Part shown: piece by piece, positions 7,436-16,478 of the stretch
Position numbering within the stretch: position 1 is the first letter of the stretch
Layout of the letters: each line of letters begins with the position of its first letter
Source of the DNA: Xiheimicrobium sp033763395
Lineage (GTDB): Bacteria; Myxococcota; Myxococcia; Myxococcales; Myxococcaceae
Length of the DNA: 64,000 nt
Assembly: GCA_033763395.1 (NCBI GenBank)
Contig: JANRKQ010000241.1
Span: 10,077-74,076, forward strand
Direction of reading: 5' to 3'
Translations under genes and position numbers: made by a program
Notes under the pieces: generated by a model
What the model was told of the DNA's origin: nothing
The model's input: only the letters and a program-made list of their open reading frames with translations
Database searches by the model: none

Positions 7436-10400
7436 ATGGCGAGGACTGATCAAGCAGCTGCCGCGGCCGCACGCGCGCGAGCCGAGGCGCAACGCCGGCG
7501 GGCCGAGGAGGCCAAACGTCGAGCGGACGAGGCCCGGCAGAAGGCCGCCCAGGCGGCTCAGCAGAAGGCGCTCCAGGCCGAGCGTGCGGGCGCGCGCGCG
7601 GTGGCGAAGACGGAGCGGCTCGGCATCTCGGCGAGCGCGAAGGGGAAAGGGTTCAAGACGTCGGACGAGCTGTCGACGGGCCGGGGCGCGGCGCTGCGCG
7701 ACAGCGTGCTGCGCACCACCGGCGGCACCTCAACGGCCGAGCGCGTGTCGTCGAGCGCGCCGCGCTTCTCCATCACCCAGCTTCGCGCGGCGCAGAAGTC
7801 AGGAACGCTGCCGACGCCTGAGTCGTTGCGCGCCCTCCAGACGACGGACGTCGCGCCGGCCACTCCATCGGTCGCAGCGGCGGGGCAGACGGGCGCCATC
7901 GACGCGCGCGTGCGCGCCGCCGTGGACGGGGCCTTGTCCACCCGCGCGACCGACACGCAGCGCCAGCAGGCGTACGAGGCGGTGAAGGCGTCGGTCGAGA
8001 AGCTCGGTGGGCTGGGAGACGCCGGCATCACCGCCGAGGCCCTGCCTGCGCACGCCCGCGAGGTGCTCCGGGCGCAGGGCCTGCCCACGGCCGCCTCGAG
8101 CGAGGCGGTGGAGTCCGCCGTCGACCTCGTGCTGGGAGACGACGCCACGCCCGCGCAACGTCGCCAGGCCCTCGAGCGCGTGCAGGCCTACGTCGACGAG
8201 GTGGGTGGCGTGGGTGACTCGGGCATCACCGCCGAGGCGCTGCCGGAGCGCGCGGCCGAGCTGCTGGAGGCGGCCGGCCTCCCGGTGGTGGCGCAGGCCG
8301 AGGTGCGCGACGTCGTCGACGCACAGCTCAGCCCCGACGCCACGCCCGCCCAGCGGCGAGAGGCCTGGGAGCGCGCGCAGACGTACCTCGACGAGGTGGG
8401 TGGCTTCGGCGACGCAGGCATCACGCGCGAGGCCTTCCCCGGGCGCGTGGCGGAGCTGCTCCGCGAGGCCGACCTGCCCTCCGTGGCCAGCGCGCGCGCC
8501 GACGACGTGCGCCGCGCGGCCGAGACGGGCGACACGCAGGCCGTCATCGACGCGCTCGACGCGGCCTCCGAGGGCCTCACGCCGGAGCAACGCACCGCGC
8601 TCCTCACCGAGCTCGAGCCCGTGCTCGAGGACGTCGCGGCCGACCTGCAGGCGCGCCTCACGAAGCCGCCGGCGCACAGCGGCGAAGCGCACCTGGCCAA
8701 CGCCGCGGCGCGAGAGGCGGCCGACTTCACCGACGCGCTCTTCCGCGCCGCCGATGGCGCCACCCCGGCCGGCACCGAGGCCGCCGCGCGGGCGCTCGCC
8801 GCGGGCTTCCCCAGCGGCGGCCACGACGCCCTCTCGGACGCCATCGAGCGCAACGTCGCCGAGGGCCGCGCGCCGGCGCTGGCGGGCGCCCTGGGCACGA
8901 CGTTGACGGCGTTGGGGAAGACCGCCGCCGCCGAGTCCGTCGGCGCCGCGTCGGTGAAGGGCCTCGAGGGTGCCACCGAGACCGCGAAGTCGGCCCGCGA
9001 GGCGCTCGCCGAACACGAGCAGATGCTCGCTTCTGACCTCGCTGCCCTCGGGCCAGCGCTCACGCCGGAGCAGCGGCAGGCCTACACCGAGGCGTTCTGG
9101 AAGGACCCCGACCACAAGGCCGTGCTGGACGCGTCGAACGCAGCGGCAGACGCGCTGGCCGAGACGCTCGAGGCCACCGACGTCGAGCGCCTCGCCGCGC
9201 AGGGTGGTGACGCGGCGAAGGCCACCTTCGAAGCGTACGAGGTGCTCGCCCAGTCGACGGCGCACGCGTCTGAGGCGCTCGAGTTCGTCGAGACGCTGGG
9301 CCGCTCGCCGCAGCTCCTCGAGGCGATGCGGGCTGAGCTCGGCGACGACTTCGACACGCGGCTCCAGGAAGGCCTGGTCGCGCCCGCGCTCCAGCACGCT
9401 CAGTCGGCGGCGCTCGCCGAGGCCCTCGAGTCGGACGACCCCGGGGCGCTCGACGCCGCGCTGGCCGGGTTCCAGGCCTCCATCGACCGCCTGGGGCAGG
9501 TGGCCGACACGTTGAATCTGCCGGCGTCCGTGCGGGAGCTCGGCGCAGGCGTCGCGGCCCTGCGCGCGGGCGACGTCGACGCGGCGAGCGCGGCGGCCGA
9601 GCGCATGACGCAGTCTGGAGACGCGCTCACCGGTCCCCTCAAGGGCATGTTGGTGGCCGTCGGGCTCGTGCAGGCAGGCCATGGCGCCATCAGCGAGCCG
9701 GGCCTCGAGTCGTTCCTGAGGCTCGCCGACGCGGGCGTCGGCGCCACCAGCACCGCGCTCAACGTGCTCGCCGACGCGGGCAAGGTGTCGACGGCGGCGG
9801 CCGAAGGCTTCGCGAAGTTCGCGGGGCGGCTGGCGCCGGGCATCTCGCTCGTCCTCAACGGCAAGCAGTTCGTCGACGAGTTCGCCGCGCTCCAGCGAGA
9901 CGGGAACGCGGGCGACGTCATCAAGCTGTTTGGCACCGGCATCAACGTCATCGGCGACATCGCGGGCCTGGTGCCCATCGCCGGCACCGCGGTCGACGTG
10001 GGCCTCACCGTCATCGGCACCTTCGTGCACACGGTGGGCGACCTCATCGACACCGTCATCACCGGCAACCGGGAACGGGACGCGCTGGAGGCGGAGCGGC
10101 GCGAGCTGTTGACGGCCGCCGGCGTCTCGTCGGCCGACGTGGAGCTGCTGCTCGAGTCTCCGGGCACGCCGGGCGCGTTGAGCGCGTCCGGGCTGACGCC
10201 CTCGCAGGTGAAGGACGTGATGCGCAAGCTCGACGCCGACGGCATGGCGGGAGAGCTCGCGTACATCGCGCTCGACGTCGGGGCCGCGCATGGGCTCACC
10301 GGCCAGGCGCTGCTCGACCTCGTCGACGACCTCACCGACCCGGCCATCGCCGAGCGGCTCGAGCGCGAGGGCGTGGCCTTCAACTACCCGCTGGGGATTC

Positions 10401-10597
10401 GGGACATCACCGAGGGCGGGCTCGAGGGCGAGTCGCTCAGCTACGCCATCGAAGGCGCGAGGCTGGGCTTCATGCACATTCTCGAGACGGTGGCGCCCGA
10501 GGTGGCCGACGCCTGGCGCGCGCGGCTCGAGGGCGCGGGCGAGTTCACCTTCAACTCGCAGTGGTTCACCGGCGTCGAGTCGCAGCGCGGCCTCTGA
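7436..10597 (+). CDS. Large Ala-rich repeat protein, effector-like family member 1
   Basis: A 1053-residue protein with no signal peptide. It starts with a highly charged Ala/Arg/Lys/Glu helix (about 1-65, probably coiled coil). Three tandem repeats of about 65 residues follow (about 155-345), each with a core like VDEVGGVGDSGITAEALP. After a long helical region comes a hydrophobic Gly-rich segment (about 800-875, INVIGDIAGLVPIAGTAVDV) and a mixed C-terminal domain. The hydrophobic segment, the charged stretch after it and a GLTPSQV motif recur in the gene at 16479-17855, so the two are paralogues. Internal hydrophobic segments flanked by coiled coils resemble secreted translocators or polymorphic effectors; that role is inference. 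The start is set by GGGGAG six bases before the ATG. Confidence 0.75.
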   Translation: MARTDQAAAAAARARAEAQRRRAEEAKRRADEARQKAAQAAQQKALQAERAGARAVAKTERLGISASAKGKGFKTSDELSTGRGAALRDSVLRTTGGTSTAERVSSSAPRFSITQLRAAQKSGTLPTPESLRALQTTDVAPATPSVAAAGQTGAIDARVRAAVDGALSTRATDTQRQQAYEAVKASVEKLGGLGDAGITAEALPAHAREVLRAQGLPTAASSEAVESAVDLVLGDDATPAQRRQALERVQAYVDEVGGVGDSGITAEALPERAAELLEAAGLPVVAQAEVRDVVDAQLSPDATPAQRREAWERAQTYLDEVGGFGDAGITREAFPGRVAELLREADLPSVASARADDVRRAAETGDTQAVIDALDAASEGLTPEQRTALLTELEPVLEDVAADLQARLTKPPAHSGEAHLANAAAREAADFTDALFRAADGATPAGTEAAARALAAGFPSGGHDALSDAIERNVAEGRAPALAGALGTTLTALGKTAAAESVGAASVKGLEGATETAKSAREALAEHEQMLASDLAALGPALTPEQRQAYTEAFWKDPDHKAVLDASNAAADALAETLEATDVERLAAQGGDAAKATFEAYEVLAQSTAHASEALEFVETLGRSPQLLEAMRAELGDDFDTRLQEGLVAPALQHAQSAALAEALESDDPGALDAALAGFQASIDRLGQVADTLNLPASVRELGAGVAALRAGDVDAASAAAERMTQSGDALTGPLKGMLVAVGLVQAGHGAISEPGLESFLRLADAGVGATSTALNVLADAGKVSTAAAEGFAKFAGRLAPGISLVLNGKQFVDEFAALQRDGNAGDVIKLFGTGINVIGDIAGLVPIAGTAVDVGLTVIGTFVHTVGDLIDTVITGNRERDALEAERRELLTAAGVSSADVELLLESPGTPGALSASGLTPSQVKDVMRKLDADGMAGELAYIALDVGAAHGLTGQALLDLVDDLTDPAIAERLEREGVAFNYPLGIRDITEGGLEGESLSYAIEGARLGFMHILETVAPEVADAWRARLEGAGEFTFNSQWFTGVESQRGL
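7895..8530 (+). repeat. Three tandem coding repeats of about 65 residues
   Basis: Within the large protein the pattern ATPAQRR..AWERxQ..(V/L)DEVGGxGDxGIT.EA(L/F)P..ELL...LP occurs three times in succession, at roughly residues 155-220, 221-285 and 286-345. The second and third copies are closest to each other. Boundaries are approximate. Confidence 0.7.
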
Positions 10598-10685
10598 GGG
10601 GGCCGAGGTGACGTTGGCCGCGGGGCCGTCATCGTCGTGGAGGGGCCTTCCCACCAACCGGTGACCTCCGGCAGGGTGCGCCGCC

Positions 10686-11831
10686 ATGACGTTCTCCCGC
10701 TGCCTGGTGGTGTCCTTGTTGGCGTGTTCCTCGTGTGGCCGCGTGGCCCCCGAGGGGCCTGACGCCAGCGTGCCCGAGGCCGCCGACGGCTCCACGCCCA
10801 GCGACTCGGCCGACGCGAGCATCGGCACTGACGCGGGGCTCCCCGAAGACGCGGGGACGCCAGACGACGCGGGCCCCTCCCTCGACGGCGGCGCCCCCGA
10901 CGCGAGCATCACCGATGCCGGAGGCCCGTTCGACGCGGGCCAGCCCCCGAGCGACGGTGGCCTGCGCGTGCCTCCACCGTTCCCCACCTACGCCGGCACC
11001 TGCCCGACGCTCGTGAGCGCGCCGCTCGCGATGAACGCCCGCAACCGCGCCTTCATGTCCCGCGGGGACGCGCGCGAGTTCCTCTTGCTGGTGCCGCCCA
11101 CCTACGCGCCTGGCCGCCGCTACCCGGTCGTCTTCGGCTACCACTGGCTCAACGCCTCGGCGAACAGCGTGGTGCGCGACGCCCAGCTCGAGTCCGCCGT
11201 CGCCCAGTACGACTTCATCGCCGTGGTGCCCGAGAACCTCGAGACGCGCGGCATGTCGGCGTACCGGTTCAACTGGCCGTTCGTCGAGACGATGTTCGCG
11301 CCGAAGGAGCTCGGCTTCTTCGAAGACCTGCTCGCCTGCGTCTCGCAGCAATTCACCATCGACCCCGCGCGCGTGCATGTCTTCGGCGCCAGCGCCGGCG
11401 GCTTGTGGACGGCGTACCTGTCGACGACGCCCGCGGTGAACCGGGTGGCCTCGGTGCTCACCATCTCGGGAGGCCTCGGCGAAGAGAACCTCACTGGCCT
11501 GTGGCGCACCGACTTCGTGCCTCAGCCCAACAAGTTCCCCGCGCTGGTGGTGTGGGGCGGCTCGACGGACTTCTTCATCTTGAACTTCGACCGCGCCTCG
11601 CGCCGCTACCGGGACGCGCTCCGCCAGGACTCGCACTTCGTCGCGCAGTGCGTGCACTCGTCCGGCCACGGCATTCCGCCGTTCCAGCAGCCGGCCGATG
11701 GAGGCACGAAGTTCGCTCCCTTCTGGGAGTTCTTCCGCGACCACCCGTACGGCCTGCCGCCGAACGCGAGCCCGTACCGGCAGACGGGCCTGCCGCCGTC
11801 GTTCCCCTCGCTGTGCAGCGTCGTGCCCTGA
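10686..11831 (+). CDS. Esterase/PHB-depolymerase-like lipoprotein
   Basis: A 381-residue protein. The lipoprotein signal MTFSRCLVVSLLAC is followed by an Asp/Gly/Ala-rich linker of about 75 residues, typical of myxobacterial surface proteins. The alpha/beta-hydrolase domain (about 100-370) shows the nucleophile elbow GASAGG, a candidate acid in GGSTDF and a candidate catalytic His in SSGHGIP. Its opening, FLLLVPPTYAPGRRYPVVFGYHW, resembles feruloyl esterase and LpqC/PHB-depolymerase families. It probably cleaves an ester of an extracellular polymer; the substrate cannot be told from sequence. Confidence 0.8.
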   Translation: MTFSRCLVVSLLACSSCGRVAPEGPDASVPEAADGSTPSDSADASIGTDAGLPEDAGTPDDAGPSLDGGAPDASITDAGGPFDAGQPPSDGGLRVPPPFPTYAGTCPTLVSAPLAMNARNRAFMSRGDAREFLLLVPPTYAPGRRYPVVFGYHWLNASANSVVRDAQLESAVAQYDFIAVVPENLETRGMSAYRFNWPFVETMFAPKELGFFEDLLACVSQQFTIDPARVHVFGASAGGLWTAYLSTTPAVNRVASVLTISGGLGEENLTGLWRTDFVPQPNKFPALVVWGGSTDFFILNFDRASRRYRDALRQDSHFVAQCVHSSGHGIPPFQQPADGGTKFAPFWEFFRDHPYGLPPNASPYRQTGLPPSFPSLCSVVP

Positions 11832-12020
11832 AATGAGCGCGATGCACAGCGGTGAGCGCCGGTCGCAACTCGCCTCGAGAAACTCCAACTGGTCGAGTCG
11901 GGCGTGGAGGGAACTCGTCGCTTCGGCCCCCGACCTGGCCGCCTGAAGCGGTCCCGAGAAGATCGACCCTCCGCGCGCGGGCCCTGCTACACCGCTGGCT
12001 CCTGAGAGGCGGGGAGCCAC

Positions 12021-15000
12021 ATGACACGACGGTTGGTGCTCGGAGCGCTGGTGGCCGTCTGTTCGTCGTGTCTCGACCTGGCCGTTCCGAAGCCAGCCGG
12101 CCCGGGGACGATTCAAGGCACCCTCGTGGTGGCGCTCACCGGCCGGCCCGGGGTTCAGCCAGCGCCAGGAGCGAAGGCGCTCGTCCTCGGCGCGGGCCTC
12201 GAAGCCCTGGCTGATGGTGAGGGGCGCTTCAACGTGACCGGCGTGACGTCGTCGAGCGGCCGGTTGCTCCTCTCGTCGGACTCGAACGGCGACGGAAAGC
12301 CCGAGCGTCAGCGCCTCGTCTCGCTCGCGGCCATCGGCGCCAGACCCGGGCGTGACGTGTTCGTCGGGCAGATCGCACTGTCCGTCAATGGCGCCATTCG
12401 TGGGCGCGTCGTCCGCGAGGGCGTCGTCGGCCCGGGAGGCCTCGGTGGTACGACCGTCTTCATCCCCGGCGGCACGTGGAACACGCGGACGGGTGACGAC
12501 GGCTCGTACGTGCTCGGCGACCTGCCCGAGGGCGCGTTTCAGGTGGCGTTCTTCGAGCCGGGCTTCGAGCCAGCGTCGCTCGAGACTTCGCTCGGCCCCG
12601 CCGAAGACAAGACGCTGCCCACCGTTCGCCTCACGCCTGGAACGAGCGCGCCTGCGTCCGTCAAGGGACAGGTGCGGACGGTCACCGGCCCAGCAGCCGA
12701 CGCGACGGCGCGCCTCCGCGGCGCTGCAGGTGAGCGTGCGCTTCCCGTCGATGCCGAGGGCCGGTTCACTGCGACCGGGCTGCCGGTCGGGCTGTACTCG
12801 TTCGCCTTCGAGCGCCCCGGGTCGATTGGGGTGAGCTTGATCAACGTCCTGCTGCCTCCGGGCGAGACCGACTTCGGTGCCATCACCCTCGCGGACGGCA
12901 CGACGCGGCCCATCGCGCTCGTCGACACGCCACCGTTCGATGGAGGCGTCGGAGCCGGTGGCGGCAGCGCGGGCGGCGCAGCGGGAGGGAGCGCGGGCGG
13001 GAGCGCCGGCGGCGTCGCGGGCGGCGCGGCTGGAGGAAGCGCAGGTGGCAGCGCCGGCGGCGTTGGAGGCGGGACGACGGGCGGCATGGCCGGCGGGAGC
13101 GCGGGCGGCTCGGTCGACGCGGGCGTGGTGCCGGTCGCGGTGGCCTCGGGGCCGGCCTTCGTCGCGGCGAACTCGATGGTCACCGTCACGGGCGTCGCCA
13201 GCACGGGCCTCTTTCCGCTCACCTACCGTTGGACGCAGCGGACCGGCCCGCCGGTGATGCTGACCCCGAATGACTCGTTCATGGCGCAGACGACCTTCGT
13301 GGCGCCAGCGGTCGGCAACGTCGTCGAGCTCTCGCTCGTGGTGGTCGACCAGCTCGGGGTCAGCAGCCTGCCGTCCGTCGTCCGCGTGGGCGTCGGTGGA
13401 CCGCCGGTGGCCCGCTTCGTCCCCGACGGCGGGCTCGTCGCTGGCGGCCAGTTGCTCACGCTCACCTCGACGTCCTTCGACGACGCCGGCCTCCCCATCA
13501 TCGGCTACGACTGGCAGCTCGTGGCGGGCTCGGGCGGCGTCCTCACGGTCGATGGCGGCGCCGCGACGTGGCGCGCGCCCGCCGTCGCCTTCGGGGCCGT
13601 CGATGAGCTGGGCGGCGTGAGCCTGTCGGTCACCAACTCCATCGGGGTGCGCTCGAACACGTTCTCCCAGCTCTGGACGGTGCGAGGCGCAAACCCCAAC
13701 AACTGGAGCCTCGACGCCGGCGTCGCCTCGCCGATTGCCGTGGGCCGGCCAACCCCGACGGTGGTGCTCCGCTCGGCGGTCTCGACCTCGGTGGCGCTGC
13801 CGCAGGTCTCGCTCGCGTGGAGCTGCACCCCGTCGATGCCGCTCGTCGGCGCCACCCTCGCCGCGCCACAGTTCATCGCGCCCGTCGTCGTCGGCGCCGA
13901 GGTGCCGGTCACCTGCCAGGTCGTCGCGACGGGCCAGGCGCCGCTCGACCCGCCCATGCTGTCGAGGTCCGTCGCGTTCGTCTTGCGCGACGCCGCCGAC
14001 CCGCAGCTCGTCAGCGCGACGCTCGAGCTCTCGCGCGCGAAGCCGTTCGGTTTCCAGGTCACCGGCGACGAGCGCCTGTCGTCGGGCACTTCGACGGGGG
14101 GCTGCTCGTCGACGGTCCCGCTCGTGGTCGGGCGCTCGGTGATGTTCGGCTATCGGAACGCGGCGACGGCGCTGGCGACGTGCGCCCCGGTGACGGTCTC
14201 GCTCTCAGATACCGTGCCTGCCCCCAACACCAACACCTCACCGGCGCTCCCAGTCGGGCCGTCGAACAACACCGTGGCGCAGTTCCTGTGGACCGGGCCG
14301 TTCGAGTCCACCGACACCTTCGATGACCCGCGCCCGCTGGTCGTCAGCCTTGGCGTGCTCCCCGAAGCCAGGCAGGAGCTCTTCGGCGTCGACCCGGCGA
14401 TGACGCCCGGGTTCGAGCTCGTCGCCACGCAGGGCGGCCAGCTCCTTCGGTTCAGCGGCATCGACCTGTCTGCCCAGCCGACGTGCGCGCCGACCTGCCC
14501 CCTCACCTCGACGCCGGTGCTGTCTGGGCTTCCTCCTGGCGCCCCGCCTCGGCTCACCCGCGTGAGCTGGAGTGGCGCTGAGCTGCTGCTGGCCGCTGCG
14601 ACCGACGGAGGCGTGGCTCCGGCGCTCGCCAGACGGAGCCCCACGGGCACCTGGTCGACCGCCGCCCTCACCGGTACGCCGGGGGTGTGGGACGACGAGC
14701 TCCACAGCGTGCGGGTGAGCGGCACCGACGTGCTCGTCGACACCTGGAGCACCGACCTGCAGACCGTTCGACGGACCGAGGTCGCCGCGACCGGCCTCAC
14801 ACAGGTGTCGCAGGTCGAGAGCGCGCAGAACCGCGTCTTCATCGTCTCGGGCCCGACGAACCAGCTCATCGTGCGCGAGCGGAACGCGAGCCTCTTGACG
14901 TGGACCACTCGAATGACGGCCTTCTCGAACGTCAGCGGCATCTTCCTCGGTCCGGGCTTCGGGGCGGTGCAGTTCCTTGGCATCGAGCACGGCACACCCG

Positions 15001-15365
15001 CCTCGCTGACGGTGCTGCGCGTCGACCCGCCGGGGTTCGGCAACGCGTACCCGATTGGAGTCGTCGAGGGCTTCGACGTCCTCACCTTCGGGAACACGAG
15101 CTTCCTGGTCTCGAGCGCCGGTGGTGACGTGCGCTTCAGGGCGGTGCGCGCCGACCCCCTGTCGGGTGGCTCGGGCTTCAGCGACTTTGGAGGCCCGCCA
15201 CGCTCCGGCTTCTCGCCGCCCTTCCCGGTGATGCTCGACGCGACGCCCGCGTGCGAGGCGGCCTGGCCACGCTTCACCTTCGTCAATGAGGCGTTGGTCA
15301 TCACCTGGCAGGAGCGCTGCGCGCCTGCGACCCGGTGGAAGGTCATGGCGCGGGTGCTGCGCTGA
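12021..15365 (+). CDS. Large secreted multi-domain surface (lipo)protein
   Basis: A 1114-residue exported protein with start ATG 12021 preceded by GGGGAG. The N-terminus (MTRRLVLGALVAVCSSCLD) is a signal peptide and the Cys after SS may be lipidated, although the lipobox is weak. Three carboxypeptidase-regulatory-like beta-sandwich repeats (about 35-290) each contain a D/EGRF or DGSY turn. A low-complexity Gly-Gly-Ser-Ala-Gly-Gly linker (about 312-370) follows, then PKD/Ig-like domains (ending near VVDQLGVSSLPSVVRV) and a C-terminal region that may be a beta-propeller. No catalytic motif is visible; a binding or structural envelope role is likely. Confidence 0.7.
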   Translation: MTRRLVLGALVAVCSSCLDLAVPKPAGPGTIQGTLVVALTGRPGVQPAPGAKALVLGAGLEALADGEGRFNVTGVTSSSGRLLLSSDSNGDGKPERQRLVSLAAIGARPGRDVFVGQIALSVNGAIRGRVVREGVVGPGGLGGTTVFIPGGTWNTRTGDDGSYVLGDLPEGAFQVAFFEPGFEPASLETSLGPAEDKTLPTVRLTPGTSAPASVKGQVRTVTGPAADATARLRGAAGERALPVDAEGRFTATGLPVGLYSFAFERPGSIGVSLINVLLPPGETDFGAITLADGTTRPIALVDTPPFDGGVGAGGGSAGGAAGGSAGGSAGGVAGGAAGGSAGGSAGGVGGGTTGGMAGGSAGGSVDAGVVPVAVASGPAFVAANSMVTVTGVASTGLFPLTYRWTQRTGPPVMLTPNDSFMAQTTFVAPAVGNVVELSLVVVDQLGVSSLPSVVRVGVGGPPVARFVPDGGLVAGGQLLTLTSTSFDDAGLPIIGYDWQLVAGSGGVLTVDGGAATWRAPAVAFGAVDELGGVSLSVTNSIGVRSNTFSQLWTVRGANPNNWSLDAGVASPIAVGRPTPTVVLRSAVSTSVALPQVSLAWSCTPSMPLVGATLAAPQFIAPVVVGAEVPVTCQVVATGQAPLDPPMLSRSVAFVLRDAADPQLVSATLELSRAKPFGFQVTGDERLSSGTSTGGCSSTVPLVVGRSVMFGYRNAATALATCAPVTVSLSDTVPAPNTNTSPALPVGPSNNTVAQFLWTGPFESTDTFDDPRPLVVSLGVLPEARQELFGVDPAMTPGFELVATQGGQLLRFSGIDLSAQPTCAPTCPLTSTPVLSGLPPGAPPRLTRVSWSGAELLLAAATDGGVAPALARRSPTGTWSTAALTGTPGVWDDELHSVRVSGTDVLVDTWSTDLQTVRRTEVAATGLTQVSQVESAQNRVFIVSGPTNQLIVRERNASLLTWTTRMTAFSNVSGIFLGPGFGAVQFLGIEHGTPASLTVLRVDPPGFGNAYPIGVVEGFDVLTFGNTSFLVSSAGGDVRFRAVRADPLSGGSGFSDFGGPPRSGFSPPFPVMLDATPACEAAWPRFTFVNEALVITWQERCAPATRWKVMARVLR
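12950..13115 (+). repeat. GGSAGG-encoding low-complexity repeat
   Basis: The DNA is a run of imperfect GGCGGNAGCGCG-type units encoding about 55 residues of Gly, Ser and Ala with occasional Val, Met and Thr. It separates the N-terminal carboxypeptidase-like repeats from the PKD-like part of the host protein, so a flexible spacer is likely. Such repeats are prone to copy-number change. Confidence 0.75.
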
Positions 15366-15463
15366 GCGGCGACCCCCGGCGTGGCGTCGTGCCCTGACGG
15401 AACGGCCTCGTGTCGTGCACGGCCCATGTCACGGCCGTCGCGGTGTGCTCGTCTGACCTGCAC

Positions 15464-16357
15464 ATGGACCCGTTCGAAGCCCATCGCCGGAGGCTGCTGA
15501 CGCTGGCCTACCGTCTGCTCGGCTCGTGGAGTGACGCCGAAGACGTCGTGCAGGAAGCGCACCTCGCGTTCTCACGCCAGCCGGCCGGCAGCCTCGACAG
15601 CCCTGGCGCGTGGCTCGAGCGGGTGGTGACGAACCGCTGCCTCGACCAGCTCAAGAGCGCGCGCAGCCAGCGAGAGACGTACGTCGGCCCCTGGCTGCCC
15701 GAGCCCGTCGTCAGCGAGGCGCTGGTGGCGTCGCCCGTCGACGTCGAGGGCATCTCGGTCGCCTTCCTCGCCCTCCTCGAGCGCCTCTCACCGCTCGAGC
15801 GCGCCGTCTTCGTCCTCGCCGAGGCCTTCGACTACGCCCACCATGACATCGCCCGGGTGCTCGGCCGCGACGTGGCCGCGGTGCGACAGCTGCTCCACCG
15901 GGCGCGCGCCCACGTGCAGGCTGGCCGCCCACGCTTCGCGAAGGACGCCTCGGCCCACGAGGCGATGGTGACGCAGTTCCTCGGCGCGGTGATGCAGGGC
16001 GACGTGACGGGCCTCGAGCGGCTGCTGCGGCACGACGTCACCCTCACCACCGACGGCGGCGGGAAGGTGCGCGCGGCCCTCAAGGTGGTGCAGGGCGCCA
16101 ACCGCGTCGCCCGCTTCTTCCTCGGTGTGGCGATGAAGCAGCCGCCCGACACGCGCCTCGAGCTGCGCAGCCTCAACGGGTGGCCCGCGGTGCTCGTGTA
16201 CGTCGGTGACGCGCTGTCGTCGGTGCACCACTTCGAGACCGACGGGCACGTCATCGACGCCATTCGCTCGGTATCGAACCCCGACAAGCTCGCGGCGCTG
16301 AGACGGCAGGGCGTGTCAGGTGACGTCGGGTCGAGCGCCGACCCGCGTCCGGCGTGA
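15464..16357 (+). CDS. ECF41-type RNA polymerase sigma factor with SnoaL-like C-terminal domain
   Basis: A 297-residue extracytoplasmic-function sigma factor. Region 2 (about 1-75: AYRLLGSWSDAEDVVQEA) and region 4 (about 110-165: RAVFVLAEAFDYAHHDIARVLGRDVAAVRQLLHRAR) are clear. Between them is the WLPEP linker, and the C-terminal extension (about 175-285) carries DGGGK and NPDKL. These three motifs mark ECF41 (SigJ-like) factors, in which the fused SnoaL-like domain, not an anti-sigma factor, controls activity. ECF41 genes usually sit beside a carboxymuconolactone decarboxylase or oxidoreductase target; none is next to this one. ATG 15464 is used because the domain begins there. Confidence 0.9.
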   Translation: MDPFEAHRRRLLTLAYRLLGSWSDAEDVVQEAHLAFSRQPAGSLDSPGAWLERVVTNRCLDQLKSARSQRETYVGPWLPEPVVSEALVASPVDVEGISVAFLALLERLSPLERAVFVLAEAFDYAHHDIARVLGRDVAAVRQLLHRARAHVQAGRPRFAKDASAHEAMVTQFLGAVMQGDVTGLERLLRHDVTLTTDGGGKVRAALKVVQGANRVARFFLGVAMKQPPDTRLELRSLNGWPAVLVYVGDALSSVHHFETDGHVIDAIRSVSNPDKLAALRRQGVSGDVGSSADPRPA

Positions 16358-16478
16358 GCCTGGCCACCGCTCGAACACCTCGCCCCAAAGAGACGAGGAA
16401 CTGCGGGTGCTTGCGTGTGCGTGCGACAACGTCGGGCCTCGCTCGTCGTTCACCAGGACTCTCTTGAAGGAGCCGGGC

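Noticed and set aside
7799..10987. A 1062-residue antisense open frame opposite the large effector-like gene
   Set aside because: Its translation is Arg/His/Gly/Leu-rich without motif or signal, as expected when a GC-rich gene is read backwards.
12950..13115. Repetitive GGCGGNAGCGCG units as a CRISPR-like or structural DNA repeat
   Set aside because: The units are contiguous and in frame, encode a GGSAGG linker, and have no spacers.
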